From Sorghum bicolor (taxonomy: Eukaryota; Streptophyta; Magnoliopsida; Poales; Poaceae): a stretch of DNA of 64,000 nucleotides. The translations under genes and the position numbers were made by a program. The stretch lies in contig NC_012871.2 of assembly GCF_000003195.3 (NCBI RefSeq), positions 57,341,802 through 57,405,801 of the forward strand. Direction: 5' to 3'. Position 1 is the stretch's first letter; every line of letters begins with the position of its first letter. Positions 11,484 to 22,009 of this stretch are shown here, in pieces. The notes below the pieces were generated by a model. That model made no database searches. It saw only the letters and a program-made list of their open reading frames with translations, and was not told the DNA's origin.

Positions 11484-12372
11484 TGTATCTTATATAATCA
11501 TAAATATTTGTGAAAGATCAATTAAGAAAAAAAGAACTAAGAAAGGATAGCCGATATATGCCTAACCACTAGCATGTTGGTGCTGCATGGGCTTTGATAT
11601 AATTGTGGGCTTGTGGCCCGGTTAGGCCAACAACCTTTGGCGGAGATGGATAGCGATGACAGTAGCAACAGCACACAACGATGCTTCATTTTGTCCCATC
11701 TTCAAACCTATTTGCTGGTCTGAAAAGACACGATTGAAAATATTGTTCATTGATTTATCATGAGAGAAAAACTGTTGGCTAGCAGAAAAAGTACGGCTTA
11801 TAAGACAAGTGAACGGAAAAATTTGATCAGAAATATAAAAACAAATATGATATCAGTGCCGTTCATATCCAATCCATTTTCATCTATGCATAAGGGGAAT
11901 GAATCTCTATAAAAAAGAAAACCAGAGGAAGCCTACTTTAAAAGCATTGTCCGCCTCCAATTCATGGCATGGTTGGGAGGAAAAATAAAATTAGCTATTA
12001 CAATAACTATAGCTATTTATTTTTGTATGTATGTGTATATTATTATGGTATATATACTATTTGAGTCTATTGTTATTGTTAGGCATGGATGACCCATGTG
12101 TACTGGAAACCCACAAATTTCATAGCTATCATGAGTTATAGGTTTTTTAATGGATTCATATAATTTTCATAGGCATGAGTTTGAGACAGTAGAACCCAGC
12201 GGTTTGTACCCATTGCCATCTTGACCTGCGCCTCGGCTTAGCGACTCTTGTGTGGATTTTGGCCGTTAATCTTTCGCTTCAATGCGGGATGACCTGATCG
12301 ACACGATGAGGGGTGGTCTGTGGTTTGGGCGTGCTGACCTGTGACCAGCAGCCCATCAGGCACCAGTAGTGA
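11484..12372. other. AT-rich intergenic sequence
   Basis: No coding signal, no clear LTR ends and no tandem repeat. It is the flank of E1; its first bases TGTAT are half of a possible target-site duplication. Confidence 0.5.
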
Positions 12373-12600
12373 GGCCTTGTTTTTTAGATCTAATTTTTTT
12401 TTTAGATTTTGATAATGTAATATTTTTATTTTTATTTAATAAACATTGTCCAATCGCAGAGTAACCAGGTTTAAAAGATTCGTCTCGTGATTTACAGATA
12501 AACTATGTAATTAGTTATTCTTTTTAATTATATTTAATGCTTTGTGTATGTGCCGTAAAATTTAATGTGATAAAGAATCTTATAAATTTTTGGGTTTTTA
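12373..12600 (-). mobile_element. MITE copy, GGCCTTGTTTAGTT type, right end degraded
   Basis: Starts GGCCTTGTTTTTTAG and contains the internal block AGGTTTAAAAGATTCGTCTC and ACAGATAAACTATGTAATTA. The same internal blocks recur, inverted or direct, in the three copies below. The right terminal repeat is not recognisable. Probably a Tourist/Harbinger-like MITE common in sorghum; the family assignment is tentative. Confidence 0.65.
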
Positions 12601-13137
12601 GTACATCTGAAGCCCTAACATGAGCTGGTCGATGAATTCTTATACCGTTCCGACCCTACAATGGGTGTTGAGTTCTCCTTCCATCCAAAAAATTTTATAT
12701 TTTGATCTATTATTTTGTATAATAAAACTAAACATCATGAAAAATTTTTGGTAAAAAGATAACTATTCTCTATTTTAAATTTTGACCTCACATGGTTAAA
12801 AACAGCCTCAAGATGCTATAGTGAGTACAATAAATTTTAGATTTTAGATGAAACTAAACATAACTTTAAAAATCTTAACGTTTTATATTTAATTAGTTCA
12901 AAGTAGTTGATATTTTATATTTCATATAAACTACTAAAAAGAGCTGATGTTGGCGCAGGGATCAGCCGTTGGCGCTGCCTCCCTCTCCATGTGCCGGTCC
13001 CAGGTCGATTCCCACCGGAACCACGAACCCCCTGCCCTTTCCAAGACCTGTCCGCGGAAAGTCGACTGATGGATTTGCCGAACTCGTCAAAACGGGCTTC
13101 GGCGGTGGAGCCCCGTGCTCAGTCACAGGCAACCCAC
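12601..13137. other. Intergenic sequence, no gene
   Basis: AT-rich to 12950, then GC-richer. Short frames between 12907 and 13260 cross the MITE boundary and show no conserved domain, so I do not call a gene. A partial MITE-like end (GAAACTAAACATAAC, near 12850) is possible. Confidence 0.4.
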
Positions 13138-13464
13138 TCAGGCCTCGTTCGTTTGGATCCTGGCCAGAATCCAAACTTGGTCTGGCACCAACCAGGGCCT
13201 TGTTTAGTTTCCAAAAATTTTACAAAATTTTTCAGATTCTCCGTTACATTAAATCTTTAAACGTATACATGAAGTATTAAATATAGATGAAAATAAAAAC
13301 TAATTGCACAGTTTGGTCGGAATTGACGAGATGAATCTTTTGAGTCTATTTAGTCTATAATTGGACAATATTTGTCAAATATAAACGAAAGTGCTACTAC
13401 TCCTATTTTGCAAAAAGAAAATTTGGAAGTAAACAAGTCCCAGGTGCTGCCGAACGAGGCCTGA
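13138..13464. mobile_element. Short MITE with 14-bp perfect terminal inverted repeats, split by another MITE
   Basis: Left end TCAGGCCTCGTTCG (13138-13151) and right end CGAACGAGGCCTGA (13451-13464) are perfect inverted repeats. Removing the nested MITE at 13196-13440 and its duplicated CAG leaves only about 79 bp. The short size and TIRs indicate a non-autonomous DNA transposon; no target duplication is evident. Confidence 0.7.
13196..13440 (+). mobile_element. MITE (245 bp) nested in the short MITE, TSD CAG
   Basis: TIRs GGCCTTGTTTAGTTTCC... and ...GGAAGTAAACAAGTCC match with a few mismatches. It is flanked by direct CAG duplications (13193-13195 and 13441-13443). The 3-bp TSD fits a PIF/Harbinger (Tourist) MITE. 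Internal blocks (ATGAATCTTTTGAGTCTA, ATTGGACAATATTTGTC) are shared with the other copies here. Confidence 0.8.
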
Positions 13465-13849
13465 TGCCAACCAAGAACCGCCCGTATGGTCCTTTTCTGC
13501 CGGCGAGCCAAGACATCCGGCCCCTGATGCCTTTCGCTGCAGTTCCGCTTGAAGGCGACACGGCTCAAACAGCATTGGATCCTCCCGACGGGGATCAGAA
13601 ACCGCAGCTTGCTTACGACCTCCAACTCCAACGGTTGTCTATTAGCTTGCCATTTTGTCTCTTTTGCTTAGGTGCTGGCCGCGATTGTGGCGGGCCACCG
13701 CCTGACCCCTGACCACCATCCTGCATGGCCAGGCCTGTCCCGGCTTTGCGGCCAATGGGAACCCAAAACCAGCGCGCTGGCGCGCTGCACCAGGCATGTT
13801 ACCGTCCCCACCACGATCGACGGCGCCGCACCCAAAGAACGTCGCGTCG
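13465..13849. other. GC-richer intergenic segment
   Basis: No domain recognised in any frame and no repeat ends. It may be an unrecognised element or a gene fragment; I cannot support either. Confidence 0.35.
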
Positions 13850-14283
13850 GATCCTAAGAATTTCTTAAATTTTTTCCATCAAATCTTGTGGCACATACAA
13901 AGAGCACTAAATATAAATAAAACAACTAATTAGTTGCACAGTTTATCTATAATTTGTGAGATGAATCTTTTAAGACTAGTTAGTTCATGATTGGACAATA
14001 TTTACAAATAAAAATGCTACTGTGTCCATTTTACAAAAAAAATTTAGAACTAAACAAGGTCTTAGTTGAAAAGTTTTTTAGTAAGCACTTTCGTTTTTAT
14101 TTTATAATTATTGTTCAATTATAGACTAACTAGGTTTAAAAGATTCGTCTTAAAAATTACAGACAAACTATGTAATTAGCTATTTTTTATCAATATTTAA
14201 TATTTTATACGTGTGTGGCAAGATTTGATGTGACAAAAAAATTTAATTTTTTTTTGGGTTTTGGGATGAACTAAACAAGGCCT
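13850..14283. mobile_element. Two degraded MITE copies, back to back and inverted
   Basis: Copy 1 (about 13850-14065) is plus-oriented and ends GAACTAAACAAGGTCTTA. Copy 2 (about 14066-14283) has the internal blocks in reverse order (GCACTTTCGTTTTTATTTTA, then GTTTAAAAGATTCGTCTTA). It ends ATGAACTAAACAAGGCC, abutting the copia relic. Left ends are degraded. Confidence 0.65.
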
Positions 14284-14498
14284 TGATGACCAGGAATCAA
14301 CAATCAAACACAAATTCACGCAGTGGCTAAGCCTAAATCAAGAATGCGCACGTGAACACGCGAGAACAGAACCTGAACTGGCAACTGTCGATGGGGATGA
14401 CAGTGCCCTTTTTCACTTCACGGTAGTTCAAGTACAACGAGTGTTACAACGCAACGGCTAACCTACTCCTCTTACATCCAGCTATTTGTACCACTAGT

Positions 14499-15215
14499 TG
14501 TTAATCTCAAATTTTGGCGACACAAGATTTGCTTGTGGGTCTATCCCATGGAGGAAGGAGTGGTTGGATAATGGATCGATTAAAAGAAGCTTAGATGAAG
14601 ATAGTCGATCAGGTCGTGTCGAGTCAAAGCAGGACGCGAGAAAACATATCGGGTTTTATTACAAGAAGGAATTAGAGTCCAGATTACCTTTTTTGAGTAG
14701 TCGTGTAATATCAGGACATATGACTAGGTTTCTGGACTGTAAATATCAGAGACCTGATCCTTGTAAGAATATACACAATCAAATACAAAACTCTTTTGGC
14801 TCCAGCCACCAAACCTTAGGAGTAGGAGTAAGAGTAGATCTCAACAAGACCTTCGACAAATCGAGCTGCATCGGTTGATTTCGACCTTCGGTTTGCTTGT
14901 AAGCATTATCATGGTTCATGTTTAAGTTTATCATGGTTGTATCGTTCGAACTCGTGTTAAGCTTGATTTGAACTAGTCATCAGTTTAGATCATATCTGTA
15001 AGGCTGCATTGTTTTAATCTCTTACAAAGAATCGATAATTTGACATTTGTCTTTCTCCCTTGTCAATTTTAGGTCAAATTGACAGGTACGCCACGGATTC
15101 AAGTCACCAAGTTAAGTTCATGCGTTGAGCCTTAGGAGGTCCAGAACTCTAATTTCTACACACCCTCTGAGAGCCATCAAGTGTGTTGAGCAAGAAGCAA
15201 TTTTTTGCACCAACA
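14499..15215 (+). mobile_element. Candidate solo LTR (717 bp) of a Tat-like Ty3 element
   Basis: Starts TGTTAATCTC and ends TTTTTTGCACCAACA, with canonical TG...CA ends. The end is nearly the same as that of the E3 LTR (TTTTGCACCAACA), and the length is close (696 bp in E3). Flanks are CTAGT and CTAGC, so the 5-bp target duplication has one mismatch; shifting by one base gives ACTAG/ACTAG. It has an interior AATATACACAATCAAATAC block as seen near LTR R regions. No internal domain is present, so it is a solo LTR. Confidence 0.6.
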
Positions 15216-15431
15216 CTAGCTAACAACAACGATAACACCCTTACAATGTTTAAACTTAGGATACAAACTCACCCAGATCACACAACCGACTCCGTGTGTG
15301 CAATCACCACCTCGCCGTGTCAACCGTTCCCGCTCTAGACTGAATTCAAATTCAAACACCTTGCTGCTTCCCGGTTGCCACCACTCTACTCCACATCGTC
15401 CATCACAAGGCTTACACCAATAATCTCTCCC

Positions 15432-16046
15432 TTAAGTCTGCTGATCTTTAATCTCTCTAACACAAAGCAAGTGTCTCATTACAGATAGCTTGATTGTAGA
15501 CATTGGCTTTGTCAGAGCATCTGCCTTCTGATCAAGAGTGTTCACCTTCCTCACATTGATCTGACCACGCTCTACACATTATCTAATGAAGTGAAACTTA
15601 ACATCTATGTGTTTGCTGCAGCCATGAAACACATGATTCTTCATCAATGCAATGGTTGAGTTGTTATACACAAACAAAGTCACTGATTTTGGTTTTGTTG
15701 CTGTGATTTCTCGCAATAGATTTCTAAGCCACAATGCTTGTTTAGCAGCTGTAGTTGCTGCCATGAATTCAGCTTCACAGGATGACAGTGTCACTGTCTT
15801 TTCCTTGTGGGAATTCCAGGTGATCAATGCTTCATTGAGGTAAAAATCCATGCCATCTGTACTCCTCCTCCCCATAACATCTCCTCCACTGTCACTGCCA
15901 GGGTAACCCACTAACACTTCCTATTTCATCTCTTGTGTATACACCAAACCAAAGTTCAGTGTTCCCTTCAAATACCTCATAATTTGCTTCACTGCATTGA
16001 AATGTTTGACAGTTGGTTTTTCTATAAACATACTAGAAGGATCCAG
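15432..16046 (-). pseudogene. pol: Copia RNase H C-terminal fragment
   Basis: Minus-strand translation shows the copia C-terminal signature: VKQIMRYLKGTLNFGLVYT, then ITWNSHKEKTVTLSSCEAEF, then KHIDVKFHFIR, then KADALTKPM. There are in-frame stops before the GYPGSD block (about 15918-15920) and after HFIR (about 15576-15578). The usual Asp in the V-NNS block reads Asn (FVYNNSTIAL). It is a dead remnant of a Ty1/copia element different from the SIRE-like one. RNase H normally removes the RNA template after first-strand synthesis. Confidence 0.85.
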
Positions 16047-16047
16047 C

Positions 16048-17288
16048 TGCCCAAGAGGGGGTGAATTGGGCTTCTCTAAAAATTTAAGCAACCTATAAGC
16101 CTCAATTCAACCCTTGTGCCTAATTGTGTTCTAAATAGCTACCGGATAAAAGTTTTGCAATCTAGTTCCAATCCTACTCTAGCATGGCAATTCTAGGAAT
16201 GTAATGTGTTGAATTTAAATGCTAGAATATAAAGGATGAGAGATGAGGAACGCCATGATGTTTTACTGGGGTATCGGAGAGTCGCCACTCCCCACTAGTC
16301 CTCGTTGGAGCACTCACGCAAGGGTCTTGCTCCCCCTTGATCCGTGCAAGGATCAAGTGCTCTCTATGGGCTGATTCTTCGACACTCCATCACAGTGAAT
16401 CACCCACAACCGGTCACAAGCTTGGCATGAGTCACCCACAAGAACATCGGGTGATCTTCATGCCTCCAATCACCATCGAACCGTCTAGGTGATGGCGATC
16501 ACCAAGAGTAACAAGCAATGAACTCTCACTTGACCCAAAGAAGGCTAAAGAGAGTGGTACATGCACACTTGGACTCTTGATCTCACTAGAAAAGGATCAC
16601 TCAAGAAATCACTCAAATCTCAATTCTCTCTAGGCTCTTGCTTCTCCCTTGCACCACAAGGTGTTTCTCAGCAGAACAAATGGCCAAGAGAGCTATCTTG
16701 GGCGTGGTGGTGAAGTATATATACCTCCCATCAAGTCCAAGAGCCGGGCACACAAAATCAACAATTTCGTGTGCACCGGATGTTGTTGGTGTTGCACCGG
16801 ACGCTCGCGCAGAGAGTCTGGTGCCTCACCAACGGCTAGTTGTGATTTGAAAACACTGCTCACACTAGACGCATAAGGGCATCTGATGCCCCTTCACTGG
16901 ACGCATCCGGTGACTCGGTGAGGGTTCTCTTTTGACATGCTCTCTGGGTAAGGGAACGGACGCACCTAGAAGCGTCTGGTACTGTGTCTGGTGCTCAACC
17001 CTAGACACGTGGCATGCTAGCTCATCACCTGCACACATAAAACGCGCAAACAGTCCCACTGCCGCATCCGGTGCCAGCGTTCGATGCACAAACATGACCA
17101 ACACTTCATCAAGTCGTGAACTTTCCAAAATAAAGTTTGATTCTCTCGATCTAAGGACTCTCTCTTAGCTGCCTAGTGCTAGATTTGACAAGTGTGCACC
17201 ACACCTAAAACTAAAGCCTTGCCTAGGTCAAGCTACCCATTTGTTGCCCCCCCTATAGTACAGTCAAAGGAAAAACAAAATCCTAAAC
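16048..17288 (-). repeat. SIRE-like 3' LTR, part 1 (promoter and U5 side)
   Basis: Minus-strand end reads CACCCCCTCTTGGGCA (16048). A TATA box (GGTATATATACTTC, about 16715-16728) and an upstream cluster of GCATCCGGTG / GCACCGGACG-like motifs (16760-17080) mark the U3 promoter. The rest of the LTR continues at 30200 after the Tekay insertion. The low-coordinate end directly abuts the copia relic. Confidence 0.7.
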
Positions 17289-17798
17289 TATAACACTCCA
17301 AATTTTTGAATTTCAAATTTAGTTTAAATTTGATTTAATTTTGGCTTAGTTTGAATTTTTGGAGAATTATTAAATAATTTACAAAATTAATTAAAATAAA
17401 ATATAAGGTAGAAACGTGTTTGATTTTTGCATTCATGCTGCTGCATAATTTTGCTTGATTTTATTTATTTTGCTCATGCTTGTTTTGTTTTGTTTTGGAG
17501 CAAGAAATTTTAAAAAAAAAAGGAAAAGGGGAGAGCTCTCACCTTGGCCGATTCTCGGCCCAGCACCCCCGCACCCCTCCCCTCTCCCCTCATGCCCAAG
17601 TGGGCCGCGGCCCAGCCGCACGGCAGCAGCGCCCCTGCCCCTGCTCTCTCTGCCGCCCGCTGACTGGTGGGCCCCGCAGGTGGGACCCACCTGTCATCAC
17701 CCACCTCCGGCCGAGACGGACTCGGGGCGCAACCACCGCCCCGGTTTCCGCGCTTGGCGCCTCTATCCGAACCGTGCGCGCCTCCCAATGATCACCGC

Positions 17799-17807
17799 CG
17801 CCTATTT
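17799..17807 (+). promoter_or_regulatory. TATA-like box in the Tekay 5' LTR
   Basis: CTATTTAAG within GC-rich sequence, about 35 bp before the CCCTAGAACCCTAG leader-like start. The same box is in the 3' LTR near 27557. Confidence 0.5.
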
Positions 17808-18858
17808 AAGTGCCCCAGTGTCCGCGTTCGCGACCCCCTAGAACCCTAGCCGCCTCAAAACGCGTCGCAAAGCCCCTGCTCGAGCTCGATCTCACCGGAC
17901 TCGCGCCGCCGCCGTCGTGCTTCCCATCGCCGTCGTCTTTTCGCCAAGGTGAGGACCGCCGCGGGTGCGCAAGGTCGCGACGAGCTCGAAGACGCCCTCG
18001 GCACGCCCCCTCTCCCTCCCGTGCACGCGCCCTCGCTCGCCGGAGTTAGCCGCCGCCGCCGCATAGCGCCGCCGCGTGGCCCGCACTCCGGCCATGCCCA
18101 GCCGCCGCCGTCGCGCGCACCGGCCCCGCTGCGTCGCGCGCAGCCCGCCCATGCGCTCCGCGTGCTTCCCCGCGCCGCGTATCGCCGCCCCGTCGAGCTC
18201 CCCGGCCGCGGCCATGGCGCGCCGCCGCGGCCCAGCCCCGCCTGCTCGCCTCGCCAAGGGCGCGGTCCACCGTGGACCGCGACCCCAGTGCCCGCACGGC
18301 CGGTCCACTGGACCGGGTCCACGCCGCCCCCGCACCTCCCCCGGTCCACCATGGACCGGTGGACCGGCCCCCTCCTCCCGGTCCACAGCGCCGCCATGGA
18401 CCGGGCCATTCACGCGCTGCCACGTGACCAGGCCGGCCACGGTCCCGCGCGCGCCCCCTGGCCTTTTTGCGAAAAGGCCCCCGGCTTTCCTTAAAATCAA
18501 CCCGCACTCCACCCAGTTATAGATTTATTTAAATTGAGCCCCTGGTTTTTGCAGTATAGCCCCCATAGCCGTTAGAATTTATTTATTTAATCCAAAATGA
18601 GTTTTAATTCAGTTTTAATTAGTTTTAATTACGAAAAATAGTTCAGTTTATCCGCAGAAATGCCATTCAACTTGTTTTAGCCATAACTTTTGCATCGTAA
18701 CTCCGATTTAGGTGATTCTGGTCGCTATGGTTTCGTTTCGTCGAGTAGATTGCAGTAGTGCAGTTGCTTTCTGTTTTCGCATGCTTTGGTGTACTGTTTC
18801 TGATTAAGTTTGTTTGCTGGCATGTATTGTTCCTATGATTGATGATTGTCGCGTATAG

Positions 18859-20158
18859 CCAACGAGACGTTCGTGAAGGAAGAGGTTCAGGATCCCGCTG
18901 AGTTCGAGCAACCCGACTTTGATCAAGGCAAGTGCAGACACCGTTTGATCATTGTGAACCTACTCATTAATGTCATTTACTTTATATGCATGTGTCCAAT
19001 GAATGCAAACTCTAAGGACATGACTAGCTTTACTTACTATTCCTTGTTCACCTAGGGTTATGTATATGGGTAGTCTAGGCTATACTAGTTTTGCTTAGCT
19101 GCTCTACTCATCTTATACACATGTCTAAACAAGAATTACTCTCTACTTAACTTGATGCTTAAACTGTGCTGAATCTTTGGTCTCTGCGGTGATGGCGATG
19201 TTGGATGCTTGCGAGCATCGTGATGATGGTGGTGACAGGGGGAGCGGGTACCGTTGGTGGTCCGGTTTGCCGGGCGTACCCGTCTCTGCTCTCCGTAAGG
19301 ACTTAGTCAGGGAGCGGCCCCCTGGGACTTACAGTGCAGCTCCAAGCTATATGGCTCTGGCTTGACTAATTAGCAGGACCTCCACTAGTAGGGTGTTACT
19401 TTCCGGGTAGGCGTGAGGAAGTAACTTGGGTAATGAATATTAAGTTGTCGGTTGATCGGTACGCCATGGCTATGGGTATCGACTGTCGAGCGCCCCGGCG
19501 AAAACTTGCGAGTGGCATCCTATTAGTTGGACCCTGTGAAAGGTCTCGTAGTGAGACCCTGCCTGCTCACCTCGGCAGTGTTTTGGAGAGTCGCGACCCC
19601 GGGCAAATGGGAATCACGACTTGGAGTGAACGTGCACACCTCTGCAGAGTGTAAAACTGATATATCAGCCGTGCTCACGGTCACGAGCGGCCCAGACCCT
19701 CACTTGATGAGCAAATTGGATTCACTGGTTACTCGGAGATGGACCTTGGCGAGGTTGCTACCTCGTGTTTTTGGCGGAATGGCTATTCCGTGTTGGCAGG
19801 ATTGCTATCCTGTGTTAATAATTGGGGTGACTCCCTGGATTACTATAATAATTAGGATAGTCTTTTAAAAGATGCTAATTACTACTTACACTAATTAAGG
19901 GTTGGGTTTATGCTACTCATATTTAGTAATAGGTTGTTCTAGTAATTGTCATAATTAAAAGTGACCAACTAAAATGCTACCGCAGTCAAACCAAGTCAGC
20001 TTTACCTTGTTTTAAGCTTTGCATGTCATTTACTTTCCGTCTGTGCTTGCTGAGTTCGACATGAGCTCACCCTTGCTATAATCATTAAAGGTTGCTCGGA
20101 CGATCAGGAGTACAATTGTGATTTCCCTGAGGATTACCCTGAGTCTCCTGGTTGTTAG
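18859..20158 (+). other. Possible spliced acidic reading frame inside the Tekay LTR
   Basis: Segment 18859-18927 follows an AG and encodes an acidic stretch (FVKEEVQDPAEFEQPDFDQ). It ends in AAG|GCAAGT, the consensus of GC-AG introns. Segment 20091-20158 follows ATTAAAG, keeps frame across the junction, and encodes another acidic stretch (CSDDQEYNCDFPEDYPESPG) ending in TAG. An upstream AAG|GTGAGG donor at 17949 could supply a first exon, but no in-frame ATG was found. It is preserved in the 3' LTR. Its status as a gene is uncertain. Confidence 0.3.
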
Positions 20159-20440
20159 GCTCGTGTGGTTCTGCCGTCGACCTTCCTGTGGCAAGGTGGT
20201 CCTGCTACGTCGGCGTTTAGTTTCCCCTTTATTTATGGAACAATTTAGCTTATGTTTCCCCTTCGCACTTTGATAAACCTTTGGCTTGTAATAATGGTAC
20301 TCTTACTCTCATTTATGTAATTCGTTTGAACACTGTGTTTTGTACCATTGATGATGTCGGTCCATGTGTGTGAATTTGAGATCCTGGCGCACATGCGATT
20401 TGGCACCCGAATGCTCTCTTACATCCGGGTGTGACAGAAG

Positions 20441-20453
20441 TGGTATCAGAGCC
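20441..20453 (+). promoter_or_regulatory. Tekay primer binding site, initiator tRNA-Met
   Basis: TGGTATCAGAGCC begins 4 nt after the LTR end. It is the standard complement of the 3' end of plant initiator tRNA-Met, which primes minus-strand DNA synthesis. Confidence 0.95.
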
Positions 20454-21037
20454 GTGTTGACCGTAGGATCACGCAGCCTAGTTAGAAACAGCCGTTTAGA
20501 TTGTCCCTTTTGGGTGGAATACACCATTGGATCTATTAACTACCTTACTAACCTGTCTCATTAGACTTTATCTATTAGCCTTATCTACTTACTTTTACTA
20601 ACAGCTAAGTTTATTCACTTATTTCTTGCATTTATTATCTTGTTATCATTTATTGCTTTCTATTTCTCATATTGCATTTATATTCTTGTTTCAACTTTTA
20701 CTACTTGTTATTTGAACCTTTCTTTTATACCTTGTCATTTATTATCATTTTGCTCATATTACCTTCTTGTTCCTTGTTTTTCATTTATTACTTGAGTTAT
20801 GTTTTATTTCTGCCTTGACAATAAATTTCATTACCTTGTTTTCACTTTATACCTTCATTACTTGCTTTTATATCTTACCATAAATACCACCAAAGTTCAT
20901 ATTGTCCATCCATTGTATAATCTTGGTTCATCTTCATTACACATACACTTTTACCTTCATTTATGTTATTCATTTACCTATCATTGTCATGATCTATTAA
21001 CCGTTTCCTGCATGTCTATGATCTTATGCATAAGTAG
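20454..21037 (+). other. Tekay pyrimidine-rich leader
   Basis: About 580 bp dominated by T and C with irregular repeats of TTATCTAC, CTTGTT and CATTTAT-like strings. No ORF. It probably serves as the untranslated leader with packaging signals. Confidence 0.5.
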
Positions 21038-22009
21038 ATGACTCGCCACCTGACCTGCCGCAAGAGCGTTATTCGTTTCCGCCCCGTTCAAGCTGTGGAG
21101 TTCTCGTTGACTGGTCGCGTGGATAACATCGTGTTCCAGCCTAACCAGCATCTTGATGACGGTGCTAACCTCCAAGACGCGGAACCCTATGAAGGACAGC
21201 AACCACCTCAAGCTCTGGTGGTGCATGGAAGGGCGCCTTGCTGGGCACCTGGAGGAGATGATCCCTTCGGTGATGATGACATGGATGATGATGAGGAGGA
21301 TGCACCTGGAGGACCTGGAGGACCCGGAGGACCCGGTGGACCTGGAGGTCAAGATGGACTTTTTGCTGCTGATGATGGGTGGATTGTGATAGTCTGCACC
21401 AGGGATGGTGGAGAGTGTTTCTTCCACAGCGAGCTGAAGCGTCTCCTTGACCAGCAGCTGGGACATGGCATGTTCTCAGTGGAGTACCGCAGTGAGCACT
21501 GGAGTCACCCAGACTACCCGGCGTACTGGAAGGTCTGGGCACACGTCGGCAGGCCTAACCCGACGTTGAGGGCACTGAGGATCATGTCCATACATGAGGC
21601 TGTGGCTGAGAGGTCTACCCAGATGGCGGGCATTAATGATGCTGCTCGCCAGGCTTTCTACGCATACCGTGATCACTTCTTCGAGGAGATCAGCCAGGAT
21701 GAGCGTCGCTACTACCCTCGCCGTCGCCGTGGAGAGTTGGCAATGACTATTGCTTCCACCACTGATGAGCAAGACCCCCGCGTGCACAGGACTGTCAAGC
21801 TGGTGGCGGTCACTAACACCGAGCTCAACAGTTCACTAGTGGAGCTGAAGCAAGTCAGGAAGGAGCTGGACGACGCCAGGAAGAGGATAGCGCAGCTGGA
21901 GGCTCAGATCACTGGAGTGCCACCGCCTTCACCTAAGTGGCCTGCTTTCTCTCCGCCTCGTGAAGATCCAGCCTATGGAGATGCCAGCGCTCGTACTACT
22001 ATAGAATAG
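21038..22009 (+). CDS. Tekay extra sense ORF upstream of gag (323 aa)
   Basis: Intact sense-strand ORF between leader and gag, starting at ATG 21038. Residues 70-105 are acidic, then come Gly-Gly-Pro repeats (GGPGGPGGPGGPGG). Residues 110-215 look like a globular domain (DGWIVIVCTRDGGECFFHSE, EHWSHPDYPAYWKVWAHVGR). Residues 265-295 form a heptad pattern (LVELKQVRKELDDARKRIAQ), likely a coiled coil, before a Pro-rich tail. No enzyme motif. It has no stop although gag-pol has two. I do not know its function; it could be an accessory particle or regulatory protein. Confidence 0.75.
   Translation: MTRHLTCRKSVIRFRPVQAVEFSLTGRVDNIVFQPNQHLDDGANLQDAEPYEGQQPPQALVVHGRAPCWAPGGDDPFGDDDMDDDEEDAPGGPGGPGGPGGPGGQDGLFAADDGWIVIVCTRDGGECFFHSELKRLLDQQLGHGMFSVEYRSEHWSHPDYPAYWKVWAHVGRPNPTLRALRIMSIHEAVAERSTQMAGINDAARQAFYAYRDHFFEEISQDERRYYPRRRRGELAMTIASTTDEQDPRVHRTVKLVAVTNTELNSSLVELKQVRKELDDARKRIAQLEAQITGVPPPSPKWPAFSPPREDPAYGDASARTTIE

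Larger units (their letters stand above)
14284..16047 (-). mobile_element. Ty1/copia relic with 3' LTR, split by a solo LTR
   Basis: On the minus strand a copia RNase H fragment (16046-15432) is followed by a purine tract (AAGGGAGAGATTAT). An LTR begins TGGTGTAAGCC (15419) and ends CTGGTCATCA at 14284, about 414 bp once the inserted 717-bp element and its duplicated target are removed. Everything upstream of RNase H is absent, because the SIRE LTR begins at 16048. Confidence 0.65.
17289..20436 (+). repeat. Tekay 5' LTR (3148 bp)
   Basis: Starts TATAACACTCC and ends CCGGGTGTGACA. An AT-rich start is followed by a GC-rich block (about 17540-18490). A TATA-like CTATTTAAG (about 17799) precedes CCCCTAGAACCCTAGCC, a plausible transcription start and leader. 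The frames of 100-200 aa inside the GC-rich block are mutual shadows, with no domain. A possible spliced acidic frame is reported separately. Confidence 0.95.

Noticed and set aside
12907..13280. Frames of about 100 aa on both strands, possible small host gene
   Set aside because: They cross MITE ends and have no domain, promoter or splice support.
17855..18512. Long overlapping frames of 150-206 aa on both strands in the GC-rich part of the Tekay LTR (and the copy at 27594-28280)
   Set aside because: They are produced by high GC and few stop codons, overlap in several frames, and have no domain; the second LTR breaks some of them.
21153..21542. Frames overlapping the Tekay extra ORF in other frames
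   Set aside because: Low-complexity shadows of the Gly-Gly-Pro and Asp-rich coding region.
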